From contig JAODBQ010000592.1 in the NCBI GenBank assembly GCA_025464045.1, positions 1-5,858 on the forward strand: a stretch of DNA of 5,858 nucleotides, given 5' to 3'. This document shows, one piece after another, positions 5,135-5,858 of the stretch. Position numbers and translations under genes: made by a program. Every line of letters begins with the position of its first letter. The first letter of the stretch is position 1. Source of the stretch: Ilumatobacteraceae bacterium. GTDB lineage: Bacteria; Actinomycetota; Acidimicrobiia; Acidimicrobiales; Ilumatobacteraceae. The notes beneath the pieces are model-generated. The model searched no databases and had not been told where the DNA came from. It saw only the letters and a program-made list of their open reading frames with translations.

Positions 5135-5858
5135 TCAGCCTGTGCCGTCGAGGCGCGGCAGCCGCCACAGCTCCCACTGCGCGTCCTGCCAGACCAGCGT
5201 CCATCCCATCGCCGCGGCCTCGGCGTCGGAGACGAGCGGTTGGCTGAACCCGCTGTTGCGCCGGGACATGAAGAAGTCGCTGCGTTCGCGCAGCAGCTGC
5301 AGATCGCTCGACTGCACGGCGCGGCGACCGGTGAAGTAGGTCATCGACCGGGCCTTGAAGAACGCGATCACGTCGCTCTCGTGGGTGTCGTGGCGCACGG
5401 CATCGAACGCGGCGACGGCGTACTCGCTGAGCGGACCGTCCTGCACGCCGTGATCGTTGGCCGCATGGACGGCCTGGATCCGATCGGGCAGCTGGGTCGC
5501 GTGGAGCACCGACAGCGCGCCGACCGCGCCGACCGCGACCCACCGACCGCGGTGGCGCGGCAGGGGTACGGCGGCGACCGCCTGCGCGGCGAAGTACAGC
5601 GCGAACGGGGTCACGCCGAGCAGGTAGCGGTCGGCGACCGCTGGGATCATCCCGACGATGATCATCGACGCGAGCGCGAACACGACGAGCGCGATGTCGT
5701 CGGCAGCTGCGGTGGTGAGGCGTACGACGCTGCCGCCGACGACGAGCGCCAGCACGACGAGGAGGGCAACGCCGCCGAGGTGATCGAAGCCGAGTTGCTC
5801 GCCGAACGCAACGCGGAACGAGGCGTGCAGCTTGCTCCACGTCTGGTGCAGGCCGGCG
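5135..5858 (-). CDS. Multi-pass membrane protein, C-terminal part (possible GT-C/GT39-like glycosyltransferase)
   Basis: The last 240 codons of a gene that enters from the right edge; the frame is open from 5857 to the TGA at 5135-5137. Counting from the edge, hydrophobic segments lie at about residues 27-46, 54-72, 79-99 and 104-120, followed by a soluble tail of about 120 residues. Between the second and third helices lies DRYLLGVTPFALYFAAQAV (76-94). This resembles the RYLLP..P pattern near the C-terminal helices of GT-C membrane glycosyltransferases that use polyprenyl-phosphate sugars. The tail carries SDVIAFFKARSMTYFTGRRA (161-180) and ends WQDAQWELWRLPRLDGTG. That tail style, with a phrase about an unusable or readable address such as DVIAFF, is common in actinobacterial GT39-like proteins, in my recollection. 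The catalytic acidic loop would be in the missing N-terminal half, so glycosyltransferase activity is a guess from the C-terminus alone. An ATG/GTG at 5755 is internal, not the start. Confidence 0.7.
   Translation of the reverse strand, partial: AGLHQTWSKLHASFRVAFGEQLGFDHLGGVALLVVLALVVGGSVVRLTTAAADDIALVVFALASMIIVGMIPAVADRYLLGVTPFALYFAAQAVAAVPLPRHRGRWVAVGAVGALSVLHATQLPDRIQAVHAANDHGVQDGPLSEYAVAAFDAVRHDTHESDVIAFFKARSMTYFTGRRAVQSSDLQLLRERSDFFMSRRNSGFSQPLVSDAEAAAMGWTLVWQDAQWELWRLPRLDGTG

Noticed and set aside
4369..5247. A 292-codon plus-strand open frame antisense to the thioesterase
   Set aside because: It mirrors the TesB codons in antisense and has no motif of its own. The TesB identification is strong.

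Overview
This is a GC-rich stretch of bacterial chromosome. Its codon use (G/C at most third positions), GTG starts, apparently leaderless promoters and gene families suggest an actinobacterium, perhaps of the Acidimicrobiia type. That placement is inferred from style and protein resemblance, not from a marker gene. I see no tRNA, rRNA, insertion sequence, CRISPR array or phage gene. Every gene reads as ordinary housekeeping or metabolic chromosome.

Layout, left to right. (1) Positions 1-317, minus strand: the N-terminal 105 codons of an unrecognised conserved-looking protein that runs off the left edge. (2) Positions 318-399: a short divergent promoter region. Each strand has a TANNNT -10 hexamer placed so that transcription would begin at or next to a GTG start codon. 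(3) Positions 400-1305, plus strand: an Fpg/Nei-family DNA glycosylase (base excision repair) with atypical residues at two normally invariant active-site positions. (4) Positions 1374-2759, plus strand: a short RNB-domain exoribonuclease (RNase II/R superfamily) that lacks the N-terminal cold-shock domains. (5) Positions 2760-2806: the convergent junction, with a small hairpin and a perfect 17-bp tandem duplication that reaches into the end of the next gene. (6) Positions 2807-5858, minus strand: three co-directional genes. In transcription order these are the C-terminal part of a multi-pass membrane protein (possible GT-C/GT39-like glycosyltransferase, cut by the right edge), an acyl-CoA thioesterase II (tesB-like), and a secreted lipoprotein of the PQQ-type glucose/sorbosone dehydrogenase family. 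The last two overlap by ATGA and are probably translated together.

The plus-strand pair (glycosylase, ribonuclease) is a plausible nucleic-acid maintenance unit. The minus-strand trio has no obvious shared pathway. I found no convincing novel multi-gene system. The observations most worth a second look are the glycosylase active-site substitutions (Glu to Asp after the catalytic Pro, and Lys to Arg in the hairpin), the paired leaderless divergent promoters, and the tandem duplication at the stop codon of the dehydrogenase gene.
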